From the NCBI GenBank assembly GCA_031292735.1, contig JARLGP010000010.1:1-64000 (forward strand): DNA of 64,000 nucleotides, written 5' to 3'. The notes below the pieces were generated by a model. The model saw only the letters and a program-made list of their open reading frames with translations. It had not been told where the DNA came from and did not search any database. The first letter of the stretch is position 1. The number at the start of each line of letters is the position of its first letter. Positions 41,916 to 50,416 of this stretch are shown one piece after another. The position numbers and the translations under genes are program-made. The DNA is from Holophaga sp. GTDB taxonomy: Bacteria; Acidobacteriota; Holophagae; Holophagales; Holophagaceae.

Positions 41916-43382
41916 ATGGCGGTGACCGTCAACCGGATCGGCCCGATCCTCAAGCCCAACGCGGCGCGGGTGCTGGCCCGGCCGTTCGGGCCCGCCAGCG
42001 AAGCCCGGGCGGAGCGGATCCTGGCCCGGGTGATGTCCCTCTCCGACCAGCAGGTGGAAAGCTGCCTGGCCGAGACCCTGGCCACCTTCCAGGGCCGGCA
42101 CCACCACCTGGAGCGGGCCTGCCTGCTGCGCTTCGAGGCTCTGCGCCGCCACCTGTTCATCGACGAGCCGCTGCTGGAGCCGCGCCGGATGCTGATCGGC
42201 GCCTACTTCACCCAGGAGTACTCGGTGGAGTCGGCGGCCCTGTTCAACCCATCCATGGTCTGGCACCCGGACCAGACCGGGCTGGCCGACGGCGCCAGGC
42301 GCTTCATCCTCAGCCTGCGTTCGGTGGGCGAGGGCCATCTGTCCTCCATCACCTTCCGCTCCGGCATCCTCGACGCCGAGGGCCGGATCGCCATGGACCC
42401 GGTGTCCAAGTTCGTCACCGCCCCGCGCGTGCTGGAGGACCCCTTCTACGACAAGCTCCTGTTCGAGCGCAAGCTGAGGGAGATGGGGCACTGCGACGGG
42501 TTCGCCAGCGAGGTGCTGGCCGAGCTGGCCGACCTGTTCACCATGACCGAGCTGAGGGAGAGCATCCGGAGCACCCGGAGCGCCCACCGGGGCCGGCGCA
42601 ACCCGGAGCCGAACCTGGAGCGGCACGCCATCCTCACCCTGGCCGAATCCAACTACGAAGTGTTCTTCGACCCCGCGTCGCCGCTTTCCGAGCGCATCAT
42701 CTTCCCCCACTCCCCCAGCGAGGTGAACGGCATCGAGGACGCGCGCTGGGTGGAGCTGCGCGAGGAGGACGGCGGCAGCCACTACACCGCCACCTACACC
42801 GCCTACGACGGCCGGGTCACCCTGCCCCAGCTCATCAGCACCCACGATTTCCTGACCTTCAAGATCACCACCCTGAACGGCCCGCAGGTGCAGGACAAGG
42901 GCATGGCCCTGTTCCCCCGGCGCATCCGCGGGCACTACGCCATGCTGTCCCGGCAGGACGGGGAAAACGTCTACCTGATGCTGTCCGATGCCCTGGCCTT
43001 CTGGTACACCCGGGAGATCGTCATCAAGCCGCGCTTCCCCTGGGAGTTCGTGCAGGTGGGCAACTGCGGCTCGCCCATCGAGACCCCGGCGGGCTGGCTG
43101 GTGCTCAGCCACGGGGTGGGCGCCCTGCGCCGCTACACCCTGGGCGCCTTCCTGCTGGACCTGGAGGATCCCACCCGGGTCCTGGGCCGGCTGCGGGAGC
43201 CGCTGCTGATGCCCGACGGCAACGAGCGGGAGGGCTACGTGCCGAACGTGGTCTACAGTTGCGGCAGCCAGGTGCACGCCGGGCGGCTGATCATCCCCTA
43301 CGCCATGAGCGACTGGGCCAGCGGGTTCGCCTCGGTGGACCTGGGGGAGCTGCTGGACGAGCTCACGGGGACGACGGGGTGA
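41916..43382 (+). CDS. Glycoside hydrolase family 130-like protein (mannoside phosphorylase family)
   Basis: A 488-residue five-bladed beta-propeller enzyme. SEVNGIEDARWV carries the Asp that acts as proton donor in GH130. NPSMVWHPDQ, HDFLTFKITTLNG, KGMALFPRRI and SPIETPAGWLVLSHGVG are family blocks. GH130 members phosphorolyse or hydrolyse beta-mannosides; the subgroup with a long N-terminal helical region (here about 120 residues) is poorly defined. The substrate is not predictable. It has its own promoter and overlaps the convergent folK by 20 bp. Confidence 0.85.
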   Translation: MAVTVNRIGPILKPNAARVLARPFGPASEARAERILARVMSLSDQQVESCLAETLATFQGRHHHLERACLLRFEALRRHLFIDEPLLEPRRMLIGAYFTQEYSVESAALFNPSMVWHPDQTGLADGARRFILSLRSVGEGHLSSITFRSGILDAEGRIAMDPVSKFVTAPRVLEDPFYDKLLFERKLREMGHCDGFASEVLAELADLFTMTELRESIRSTRSAHRGRRNPEPNLERHAILTLAESNYEVFFDPASPLSERIIFPHSPSEVNGIEDARWVELREEDGGSHYTATYTAYDGRVTLPQLISTHDFLTFKITTLNGPQVQDKGMALFPRRIRGHYAMLSRQDGENVYLMLSDALAFWYTREIVIKPRFPWEFVQVGNCGSPIETPAGWLVLSHGVGALRRYTLGAFLLDLEDPTRVLGRLREPLLMPDGNEREGYVPNVVYSCGSQVHAGRLIIPYAMSDWASGFASVDLGELLDELTGTTG

Positions 43383-43836
43383 GCTCCAGGCTCGGGAAGC
43401 GGAGGCCCAGAGCCCGGGTCGGCTCCATCACAAAGGGACGCCGCAGGGCCCTGGGATGGGGCAGATCCAGGGTCAGCTCGGGCCCCAGCACGGCCAGGTC
43501 CGCCGGGCTGGGCCAGCGCCAGGAACCCTGGACGCCGGCCACGGCGATGAGGTCCAGGTCGAGGGTGCGCGGGGCGTTGCGGCCCTGGGCGCGGTCCCGG
43601 CCCAGGGCCAGCTCGGCCCGCAGCAGGGCCTCCAGCAGGGCCCTGGGGTCGCTTCCCGGGGTCTCCAGCAGGGCCACGGTGTTCAGGTAGTCGGGGCCCC
43701 GGCCGGACTCGTCGGGGGTTTCGGTCCACAGGGGCGAAACGGTCACCGCGCCCAGCCCGGCCAGGGCTGCCAGCCCGCCTTCCAGGCTGGCTCGGCGATC
43801 GCCAAGGTTGGAACCCAAAGCCACCAGTGCGCGCAT
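43363..43836 (-). CDS. folK: 2-amino-4-hydroxy-6-hydroxymethyldihydropteridine pyrophosphokinase
   Basis: 157 residues. ALGSNLGDR at the N-terminus and GRNAPRTLDLDLI (metal-binding Asp pair) identify HPPK, which transfers pyrophosphate to 6-hydroxymethyl-7,8-dihydropterin in folate synthesis. Other folate genes are not adjacent. It lies 4 nt after the glutathionylspermidine-synthase-like gene. Confidence 0.95.
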   Translation of the reverse strand: MRALVALGSNLGDRRASLEGGLAALAGLGAVTVSPLWTETPDESGRGPDYLNTVALLETPGSDPRALLEALLRAELALGRDRAQGRNAPRTLDLDLIAVAGVQGSWRWPSPADLAVLGPELTLDLPHPRALRRPFVMEPTRALGLRFPSLELTPSSP

Positions 43837-43840
43837 CGGC

Positions 43841-44986
43841 TCAATCCTCGATCAGGTGCGGCACGAACGCGCTGCCGTCGTTGGTGATGGGGCCCCGGGC
43901 CTCGCGGATGCCCATGCCGGCCGGCTCGCCGTCCACCACCCAGGCCCCCAGCACGGGGCGGAAGCCGTCGAATTCGGGAATCTCCGCCATGGCCTGGTAC
44001 ACCGAGCCCTCGGCGCCGTAGCAGGCCAGCGGCACGGCCGCGGTCACCTGCCCGCCCGAGTGGATCTCCACGTTGGCGCCTTCCCGGCCCAGGATGGGCT
44101 TCTTCACGTAGGGGTCCAGGTTCCTGGGGCCGTCCAGGTGGGCGGGCAGCAGGTACGGGCAATCCGGAAACAGGTCCCAAAGGATCGCCAGCAAGGCCTT
44201 GTTGCTGAGCAGCATCTTCCAGGCGGGTTCCAGGAAGGCGCAGGGCCGCGGCTGGCGGGCCAGGTGCTCGCCGAAGCTGTCCTTGACCATGAACTCCCAG
44301 GGGTAGAGCTTGAACGCGGCCCGCACCGGACGGCCGTCCAGATCCACGAAGGCGCCCTGGGCGCCGTCCCAGCCCAGGTCCTCCACCAGCATCTGGGCGG
44401 TGGCCAGCCCGGCCTGGTCCGCGGTGTCCCGCAGGTAGGCCACGGTCTGCTGGTCCTCCGGGGTGTCCTGGTGCAGGAAGTAGACGGTGCCCACCGGCAG
44501 GAAGCCCCGGGCCCGTTTCCAGGCCTCCACCAGCCGCTCGTGCAGCGAGTTGAACTGGTCCTTGTGGGGGAACCGCTCCTGCAGCCAGTACCACTGGACC
44601 ACCGCCGATTCCACCAGGGCGGTGGGGGTGTCGGCGTTGTATTCCAGGAGCCGGGGCGGGCCCTGCCCGTCGTAGGCCAGGTCGAAGCGGCCGTAGAGGC
44701 CCACCTCGTCGCGCTCCCAGCTCTCCCGGATGACCGGGACGAAGGCCGGGGGAATGCCGTATTCCTGGAACCGCCCCCGGTCCAGGACGTGTTCCACGGC
44801 CTTGAGGCAGAGGGCCTGGAGTTCGGCCACGGCGGCTTCGATCCGCTCGATCTCGGCCATCCGGAACACGTAGCAGGCGTCCTCGCGCCAGTAGGGCGCG
44901 CCGTCGTCGTGGGTGTGGTACGGCATGCCCAGGGCCTCCAGTCTGCCCTGCCAGTCGGGACGCGGATCCAGCCGCCGTCTGCGCAT
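43841..44986 (-). CDS. Glutathionylspermidine synthase-like ATP-grasp protein (YgiC/YjfC family)
   Basis: 381 residues. GLYGRFDLAYDGQGPPRLLEYNADTPTALVESA is the signature of the GSP synthase family, and YPWEFMVKD, KKPILGREGANV and the C-terminal GITNDGSAFVPH-like end complete the ATP-grasp core. E. coli YgiC and YjfC are the closest well-known members; their physiological reaction is not settled and they lack the amidase domain. The start follows directly on the stop of the lipoprotein gene upstream (TGA-ATG). Confidence 0.9.
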   Translation of the reverse strand: MRRRRLDPRPDWQGRLEALGMPYHTHDDGAPYWREDACYVFRMAEIERIEAAVAELQALCLKAVEHVLDRGRFQEYGIPPAFVPVIRESWERDEVGLYGRFDLAYDGQGPPRLLEYNADTPTALVESAVVQWYWLQERFPHKDQFNSLHERLVEAWKRARGFLPVGTVYFLHQDTPEDQQTVAYLRDTADQAGLATAQMLVEDLGWDGAQGAFVDLDGRPVRAAFKLYPWEFMVKDSFGEHLARQPRPCAFLEPAWKMLLSNKALLAILWDLFPDCPYLLPAHLDGPRNLDPYVKKPILGREGANVEIHSGGQVTAAVPLACYGAEGSVYQAMAEIPEFDGFRPVLGAWVVDGEPAGMGIREARGPITNDGSAFVPHLIED

Positions 44987-45862
44987 TCAGCCTCCCGCTC
45001 CGGCCGCGTGGCCCGCCGCGCCGAACCCGCCCCGGACCACCCCGCCCAGGGAAACCCGGCCGGAGATGGAGCCGCGGGGCCCGGCGGCAAAGGCCTGGCC
45101 CGACCGGGACAGCACCGCGCCCACCGGGGGCGGCCGCCAGGCCGATCCGCCCAGGAACACCATGGACCGCCCGCCGGTGGGCGCCGCGGCGGACTGGAAC
45201 CCCGCCGCGTCCCCGGCGCTGATGGGATGGCCGGGATCCTGGAAGCGGTAGCCGGCGGGCATGGCCGTGAAGCCGCCACCGGAGGCCATGTAGGCCGGGG
45301 GGCGATGGAACAGGTAGTGCCAGACCAGGTAGTCGTCCAGCCAGGAACGCCGGCCCCAGGAGGTCCTGGGGTTCTGGCCGCGGATGCGGTCCATTTCCGG
45401 GGCGAAGCCGTGCCGTTCGGCCAGCTCCCGCAGCTTCGGTTCGCTGGCGTAGTCCACCAGCCATACCAGGCGCGCGCCGTCCTTGGCCTCCCCGTCCTCG
45501 CCCCAGTCGCCGTCGCGCAGGCGCTCGGCGGTGAGCTGGGCCACGTAGCGGTTCTCGTGGACCAGATCCTTCACCGCCACCCCCACCAGGAACAGGTTGG
45601 GGGTCAACGGCGTGAGGGTCTGGCCCTCCACCAGCAGGTCCGGGTGGCGCTCGTCCATGAAGGCCTTGGCGGCCGTGCGCACCTGTTCCAGCACCTCCGC
45701 GGTGGGCGGCGCCTGCTCCGCCTCCAGCCGGGCGGTGTCCTCCCGGGCCTGGCGCAGCCGGGCCTGCTCGGCCTTGCGCGCCCGCCCCGCCTCGGTGTCG
45801 CAGGCGCCCCCGGTGAACACCAGGATGAGCACTGCCGGGGGAACCAGGCTGCGATAGCGCAT
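44987..45862 (-). CDS. Putative lipoprotein, YgiB/DUF1190-like
   Basis: 291 residues. A signal peptide ends in a lipobox-like TGGAC (Cys21). A charged coiled-coil stretch (RARKAEQARLRQAREDTARLEAE) follows. The C-terminus is rich in Gly and Ser and ends RGGFGAAGHAAGAGG, resembling the tail of YgiB-type proteins, which are encoded next to YgiC. The middle part I do not recognise. The tight pairing with the YgiC-like gene (stop and start adjacent) is the best functional clue. Confidence 0.65.
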   Translation of the reverse strand: MRYRSLVPPAVLILVFTGGACDTEAGRARKAEQARLRQAREDTARLEAEQAPPTAEVLEQVRTAAKAFMDERHPDLLVEGQTLTPLTPNLFLVGVAVKDLVHENRYVAQLTAERLRDGDWGEDGEAKDGARLVWLVDYASEPKLRELAERHGFAPEMDRIRGQNPRTSWGRRSWLDDYLVWHYLFHRPPAYMASGGGFTAMPAGYRFQDPGHPISAGDAAGFQSAAAPTGGRSMVFLGGSAWRPPPVGAVLSRSGQAFAAGPRGSISGRVSLGGVVRGGFGAAGHAAGAGG

Positions 45863-45865
45863 GGG

Positions 45866-46276
45866 TTATCCTTTGCTGCCGTGTTCGGCGGCCACCAGGG
45901 TGCGGATCCCGCCGCGGATCAGGAAGTCCCCCTCCACCCGCAGCCACTGGGGCGCCAGGGCCGCCACCAGGTCGTCCAGGATCTGGTTGGTGACCGCCTC
46001 GTGGAAGGCGCCCCGGTTCCGGTAGCTCCACAGGTAGAGCTTCAGCGACTTGGACTCCACGCACAGCTGGTCGGGGATGTAGGTGATCCGCAGGTGGGCG
46101 AAGTCGGGCTGGCCGGTCATGGGGCACAGGCAGGTGAACTCGTCGGTCTCGAAGCGGATCTCGAAGGCCCGCCCGGGCCGCGGGCTGACGAAGGTGTCGA
46201 GGGTGGCGGACGGCTCGGTGACGTGGCGCTTGGGCAGGGTCTTGAGGGTGGGTGACGGGGCGGTCTTGGTGGGCAC
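45866..46276 (-). CDS. queF: NADPH-dependent 7-cyano-7-deazaguanine reductase (preQ1 synthase)
   Basis: 136 residues of the small (YkvM-type) QueF. The catalytic Cys is in TCLCPMTGQPDFA and substrate-binding Glu in ESKSLKLY. It reduces preQ0 to preQ1 for queuosine. It is downstream of queC, separated by about 106 nt that contain two hairpins. Confidence 0.95.
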   Translation of the reverse strand: MPTKTAPSPTLKTLPKRHVTEPSATLDTFVSPRPGRAFEIRFETDEFTCLCPMTGQPDFAHLRITYIPDQLCVESKSLKLYLWSYRNRGAFHEAVTNQILDDLVAALAPQWLRVEGDFLIRGGIRTLVAAEHGSKG

Positions 46277-46292
46277 TGGGGCTCCTGGCTAG

Positions 46293-46376
46293 ACTCCATA
46301 TCCGGGCTCCGCCCGGGCATGGAGTGGGGGTGTGGGGGACGAAGAGCGAGCAACGCGAGCGGGCGGTCCCCCCACA
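46293..46376. repeat. Two adjacent hairpins in the queC-queF gap
   Basis: The first, 46293-46325, has ACTCCAT / ATGGAGT outer and CCGGGC / GCCCGG inner stems around TCC. The second, 46331-46376, has TGTGGGGGAC pairing with GTCCCCC(C)ACA around a 25-nt GC-rich loop. Neither has a U-run. They may be a REP-like intergenic repeat or mRNA-stabilising elements. Confidence 0.55.
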
Positions 46377-46382
46377 GTCATA

Positions 46383-47087
46383 TCAGGGGTTCAGGGGGAG
46401 GGTGGCGTAGGGGATCGGGTCGGTCTCGCCGGCCTGCTGGAACCCGCGCAGCCGCAGCAGGCAGGAATCGCAGCGGCCGCAGGCCAGCGCCTCCCCCTGG
46501 TAGCAGCTCCAGGTGAGCCGCAGCGGCGCCCCCAGCTCCAGGCCGCGCCGCACGATCTCCGACTTCTTCAGGTGCACCAGGGGCGCCCGCAGGCTGAGCT
46601 GGGTTTCCGGCCGGGTGCCCAGGTTGGCCGCGCGTTCGAAGGCCTCCAGGAACACCTCCCGGCAGTCCGGGTAGCCGCTGGAATCCTCCTCCACGAAGCC
46701 CACGTAGATGGCCGTGGCCCCCAGCACCTCGGCCCAGCTCACGGCGGTGGCCAGCAGGTGGGCGTTGCGGAACGGCACGTAGCTCACCGGCACCCCCTGG
46801 CGTTCCAGATCGCCGTCCGGCAGGGGGATGCCCGGATCGGTGAGGGCCGACCCGCCGATCGCCTTCAGCCCGGAGAACGGCACCACCAGCCGGCGGTTGG
46901 CGGCCACGCCGTAGAAGTCGGCGATGGCCTCGAAGGCCTGGCGTTCCCGGGCTTCGGTGAGCTGCCCGTAGTCAGCGTGGAGCAGCGCCAGCTGGAAGCC
47001 TTCGGCCCGGGCCACGGCGGCGGCGACGCAAGAGTCCAGGCCGCCCGAAAGGGAGACGACCGCGATGGGCTGAGTGGGCATGGGCAT
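46383..47087 (-). CDS. queC: 7-cyano-7-deazaguanine (preQ0) synthase
   Basis: 234 residues. PP-loop SGGLDS near the N-terminus, the YGQ-type segment LLHADYGQLTEARE, and a C-terminal zinc site (SCYQGEALACGRCDSC). It converts 7-carboxy-7-deazaguanine to preQ0 with ATP and ammonia. Together with queF and queD in this window only queE of the core preQ1 pathway is unaccounted for. Confidence 0.95.
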   Translation of the reverse strand: MPMPTQPIAVVSLSGGLDSCVAAAVARAEGFQLALLHADYGQLTEARERQAFEAIADFYGVAANRRLVVPFSGLKAIGGSALTDPGIPLPDGDLERQGVPVSYVPFRNAHLLATAVSWAEVLGATAIYVGFVEEDSSGYPDCREVFLEAFERAANLGTRPETQLSLRAPLVHLKKSEIVRRGLELGAPLRLTWSCYQGEALACGRCDSCLLRLRGFQQAGETDPIPYATLPLNP

Positions 47088-47127
47088 CCTTCATCCTGGT
47101 TCATCCGGAATGGTAAAGCCTAGCCTA

Positions 47128-47147
47128 TCATTGGGCATGCCCAATGA
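47128..47147. promoter_or_regulatory. Perfect 20-bp palindrome over the start codon of the SpoU-type methyltransferase gene
   Basis: TCATTGGGCATGCCCAATGA is its own reverse complement; the start codon ATG (47137-47139) lies at the centre. It also lies 41 bp upstream of the divergent queC start. It could be an operator acting on both genes, or a hairpin limiting translation. Confidence 0.6.
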
Positions 47148-47901
47148 CGACCTGTGGCCCCTGTTCATGGATCTGCGCTTCGCCGGCGCCCGGAGCCACC
47201 CCCGGCACGGGGCCTGCTTCGTGGCGGAGGGCCGCATCCTGGTGGAGGATCTCCTGGCCTGGGGCCGGGCCGGCAAGGCCAAGGTGGTGGCGGTGCTGGC
47301 CGAGACCGGCCAGGCCGAGGCGGTGCGGCCGCTGCTGCCGGCCGGCACCGAGCTGCTCACCGCCGGCCGGACCGAGCTGGAGGCCCTGGCCGGCTTTCCC
47401 TTCCACCGGGGGCTGCTGGCGGCCGCCGCGGTCCCGGCCCCGCCCGGCCCGGAGCAGCTCCAGGGCTGCCGACGCCTGCTGGTGCTGCCGGCGGTGGCCG
47501 ACGTGCAGAACCTGGGCCAGCTGCTGCGCACCGCCGCGGCCCTGGGCCTGGACGGCGCGCTGCTGGGCCCGGGCCCCGACCCCTTCAGCCGCCGCTGCGT
47601 CCGGGTCTCCATGGGCAGCGCCTGGAAGCTGCCGCTCTGGCGCGAAGCCGACGTCTGGGGGGCCCTGGCCGCCTGGGACGGCGAACGGGTCGCGGCGGCC
47701 CTGGTCCCCGGCAGCATCCCGCTGCGGGACTGGCGGCCCGCGCCGCGCACCGCCCTGGTGCTGGGCGCCGAGGGCCCGGGGCTGCCGCCCGAAGCGCTGG
47801 CCCGGTGCGCCCGGATCGTGCGGATCCCCATGGCCGAAGGGGTGGACAGCCTCAACGTGGCCGCTGCCGGCGCCATCCTCATGCACTGGCTGACGGCGTG
47901 A
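47137..47901 (+). CDS. TrmH/SpoU-family RNA 2'-O-methyltransferase
   Basis: 254 residues. N-terminal substrate-binding region (HGACFVAEGRILVEDLL), then the SPOUT domain with VQNLGQLLRTAAALG, LVLGAEGPGLPP and the knot motif IPMAEGVDSLNVAAAGAI. It methylates a ribose in rRNA or tRNA; the site cannot be assigned. I chose the ATG at 47137 (MPNDDLW); upstream in-frame ATGs at 47074 and 47110 give an unconserved leader. No Shine-Dalgarno is visible, and a palindrome spans the start. It overlaps the next gene (GTGA). Confidence 0.88.
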   Translation: MPNDDLWPLFMDLRFAGARSHPRHGACFVAEGRILVEDLLAWGRAGKAKVVAVLAETGQAEAVRPLLPAGTELLTAGRTELEALAGFPFHRGLLAAAAVPAPPGPEQLQGCRRLLVLPAVADVQNLGQLLRTAAALGLDGALLGPGPDPFSRRCVRVSMGSAWKLPLWREADVWGALAAWDGERVAAALVPGSIPLRDWRPAPRTALVLGAEGPGLPPEALARCARIVRIPMAEGVDSLNVAAAGAILMHWLTA

Positions 47902-48800
47902 CCCGCAACCACGGTTTCCAGTACCGGGAGCGGATCCAGGGCGGGCCGGCGCCGGTCCTGGAACACCTGGCGCGGCGCTACCGGCACTCCACCGAAGCCC
48001 AGTGGCGGGCCCGCATCGAGCTGGGGGAACTGGAACTGGACGGCCGGCCGGTGCTGGCCGGAACCCTCCTGCGCCCCGGCCAGGAGCTGGTGTGGCACCG
48101 GCCGCCCTGGGACGAGCCGGAGGTGGACACCGCCTTCGGGCTGCTCTACCAGGACGACCTGCTGCTGGCGGTGGCCAAGCCCCGGGGGCTGCCCACCCTG
48201 CCCGGCGGCGGCTACCTGGAGCACACCCTGCTGGCCCTGGTGCGGGCCCGGTTCCCCGAAGCCAGCCCCATGCACCGGCTGGGCCGGGAAACCTCGGGCA
48301 TCGTCCTGTTCTCGCGCAGCCACGCGGCCGGCACCACGCTCCAGTCGGCCTGGCGCGAGCACCTGGTGGTGAAGCGCTACCGGGCCCTGGCCAGCGGCCT
48401 GGCCCGGGAAGAAGACCTGGTCATCGCCGCGCCCATCGGCCCGGTGCCGCACCCCTGGCTGGGCACCCTGTTCGCCGCCAGCGCCCAGGGCAAGCCCGCC
48501 TTGAGCCGGGCCCACGTGCTGGAGCGGCGCGCCGCCGACACCCTGTTCGAGGTGCTCATCGAGACCGGCCGTCCGCACCAGATACGCATCCACCTGGCCT
48601 GGGCCGACCATCCCCTGGTGGGCGACCCGCTCTACGGCCCCGGCGGGCTGCCCCGCCCGGACCTGCCGGCCCTTCCCGGCGACGGCGGCTACTTCCTGCA
48701 CGCGGAGCATCTGGCCTTTCCGCACCCGCTCACCGGCCGGACCCTGGAACTGTGGGCCCCGCCCCCCGCCGAACTGCGGATGGCTTCAGAACGCCTCTAG
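47898..48800 (+). CDS. RluA-family pseudouridine synthase with Asp-to-Gly change at the catalytic site
   Basis: 300 residues. The catalytic motif, normally HRLDxxTSG, reads MHRLGRETSGIVLF: Gly129 stands at the position of the catalytic Asp. Flanking blocks are well kept (VAKPRGLPTLPGGG, LVVKRYRAL, ETGRPHQIRIHLAW, GDPLYG). A subgroup of RluA homologues carries HRLG, so it may be a real variant rather than a decayed gene. Activity is uncertain. The GTG start overlaps the previous stop, and the end overlaps the convergent DUF374 gene by 15 bp. Confidence 0.87.
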   Translation: MTRNHGFQYRERIQGGPAPVLEHLARRYRHSTEAQWRARIELGELELDGRPVLAGTLLRPGQELVWHRPPWDEPEVDTAFGLLYQDDLLLAVAKPRGLPTLPGGGYLEHTLLALVRARFPEASPMHRLGRETSGIVLFSRSHAAGTTLQSAWREHLVVKRYRALASGLAREEDLVIAAPIGPVPHPWLGTLFAASAQGKPALSRAHVLERRAADTLFEVLIETGRPHQIRIHLAWADHPLVGDPLYGPGGLPRPDLPALPGDGGYFLHAEHLAFPHPLTGRTLELWAPPPAELRMASERL

Positions 48801-49505
48801 TTCGGCCCATTCCTCCATGCGGTTCAGATCGGCCTCCAGGCGGAGCCGGCACGCTTCCTCGTCGCTGTCCGCCGGCAGCCGGAACGGCACGCCGTAGCGC
48901 ACGGCCACATTGGAGAACGGCCAGGGCACCAGCATCTCGTCCCAGGTGTGGAGCTTCCAGGCCTGCTCGTAGGCCACGCAGACCGGCACCACCCAGGCGC
49001 CGGTCTTGCGGGAGACCGCCAGCACGCCGGCCTTGGCCTGGTGCCGCGGCCCCCGGGGGCCGTCCACGGTGATGCCCAGGTCCCAGCCTTCCTTCACCGC
49101 CCGGATCATCTTCACCAGGGCCTGGGCGCCGTTGTGGGCGGCGGTGCCGCGCACCGCGTGGATGCCGAACCAGCGCCAGGTGGCCGCGCTGCGCTCGCCG
49201 TCCTTGCTGTCGCTGGACAGGATCGCCACCCCCCGCGGCTCGCCCTCCGGGGTGCGCCGGCGGAACGGGTAGGCCTTGGGCATCATCACCAGCCGCCGGT
49301 GGTAGAAGGCCAGGATGAACCGCTCCGGGCCCTCCGCCATGGCCTGCACCGGCCCTTCGGCCTCGTACCGGGTCCGCAGGGTGTAGGTGAGGACCTTCAG
49401 CAGCATGGCCGCCACGAACGGCACCAGGCGGTAGTTCAGCCACACCTGCAGGGGGCCGCCCAGGGGGCGCCCGCGTTCGGCGATCTTCACCTCGGGGCCG
49501 GTCAT
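48786..49505 (-). CDS. DUF374 lysophospholipid acyltransferase family protein
   Basis: 239 residues. ILAFYHRRLVMMP (HX4-type region), SSDSKDGERSAATWRWFG and ITVDGPRGPRHQAKAGVLAVSRKTGAWVVPV are the DUF374 family blocks. Such proteins transfer acyl groups to lipid A or related acceptors. An N-terminal hydrophobic stretch (about 26-42) suggests inner-membrane association. The ATG at 49505 overlaps the stop of hslO (ATGA). Confidence 0.88.
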   Translation of the reverse strand: MTGPEVKIAERGRPLGGPLQVWLNYRLVPFVAAMLLKVLTYTLRTRYEAEGPVQAMAEGPERFILAFYHRRLVMMPKAYPFRRRTPEGEPRGVAILSSDSKDGERSAATWRWFGIHAVRGTAAHNGAQALVKMIRAVKEGWDLGITVDGPRGPRHQAKAGVLAVSRKTGAWVVPVCVAYEQAWKLHTWDEMLVPWPFSNVAVRYGVPFRLPADSDEEACRLRLEADLNRMEEWAELEAF

Positions 49506-50347
49506 GCCGAACCTCCCAGACCCGCCAGGTCGTCCAGGGTGATCACGTAGACCGTGCCGCAATAGTCGCAGCGAACTTCCAGCGGGGTGCCGGTGCGGAA
49601 CAGCTCCTCCACCTTGTCCTGGCCGAAGCCCACCAGGGTTTCGGTGAGGGCGGCCCGGCTGCACCGGCAGCGGTACTTCAGGTCGGCGCTGGCGAGGATT
49701 TCGGCGCCCTGGCCCTGGTTGATCCAGGTGGCCAGGAACTCCGGGCTGCGCTCCCACAGGGGGACCACGTCCAGGCCTTCCAGGGCGGCCACCAGGGCGG
49801 CCATGCGCTCCGGAGGGCAATCGGGCAGGGGTTCCACCAGAAGGCCTCCGCTCTCCCCGGTGCCGGGATCGCACCAGAGGGTCACGCTGGCCTGGATCTG
49901 TTCCGACTGCAGCAGGTAGGCCTCGATCTGGGCCTGCAGCGGGCCCACCACCATGGCCAGCTTGCCGATGTAGGGCTGGCCGCCCGGATTGGAGCGCATC
50001 ACCTGCAGCAGGCCGGGCGGCTTCAGCCAGGGCCCCGCCCCGGCCTCGGATTCCAGGTCCAGCATGCCGCGGATGCCGCCGTCGGGCCAGGCGTCGGCCA
50101 CCGCCGACCGGGCCCGCCCGGCGGTCTTCAGCAGCACCTGCAGCCGTTCCGAGAAGAAGGTGCGGGACTGCAGCAGCAGGGTGGCGGCCAGCAGCTCCAC
50201 CAGCGCGGCGCAGGCTCCGGCCTCCAGCTGCGGGTGGCCCCGGCGCACCCCGTCCCACAGCGGACTGGCGTCCAGGGTGGCGAAGCGGACCCGGTGATCG
50301 GAGGTGAGGGCCCTGAGGATCCGGGCCGCGGGAGGAGGCTGTGACAT
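49502..50347 (-). CDS. hslO: Redox-regulated chaperone Hsp33
   Basis: 281 residues. N-terminal domain, linker and the C-terminal zinc site with CRC and CDYC (the CXC...CXXC redox switch). Oxidation releases zinc and activates holdase function. GYxGYIGKL-type core reads PGGQPYIGKLAMVVG. The start ATG is at 50347. It is coupled to the DUF374 gene and divergent from rsmB. Confidence 0.93.
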   Translation of the reverse strand: MSQPPPAARILRALTSDHRVRFATLDASPLWDGVRRGHPQLEAGACAALVELLAATLLLQSRTFFSERLQVLLKTAGRARSAVADAWPDGGIRGMLDLESEAGAGPWLKPPGLLQVMRSNPGGQPYIGKLAMVVGPLQAQIEAYLLQSEQIQASVTLWCDPGTGESGGLLVEPLPDCPPERMAALVAALEGLDVVPLWERSPEFLATWINQGQGAEILASADLKYRCRCSRAALTETLVGFGQDKVEELFRTGTPLEVRCDYCGTVYVITLDDLAGLGGSA

Positions 50348-50416
50348 CCCCCCAGTGTAACGAATCCTCGGCCCGACTCGGCAGACTGTGAGAATCTTCA
50401 AGACAAGGAGGTGGCC

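Noticed and set aside
46277..46382. Possible preQ1 riboswitch between queC and queF
   Set aside because: No preQ1 aptamer-like A-rich tail or pseudoknot is visible; only two GC-rich hairpins are present.
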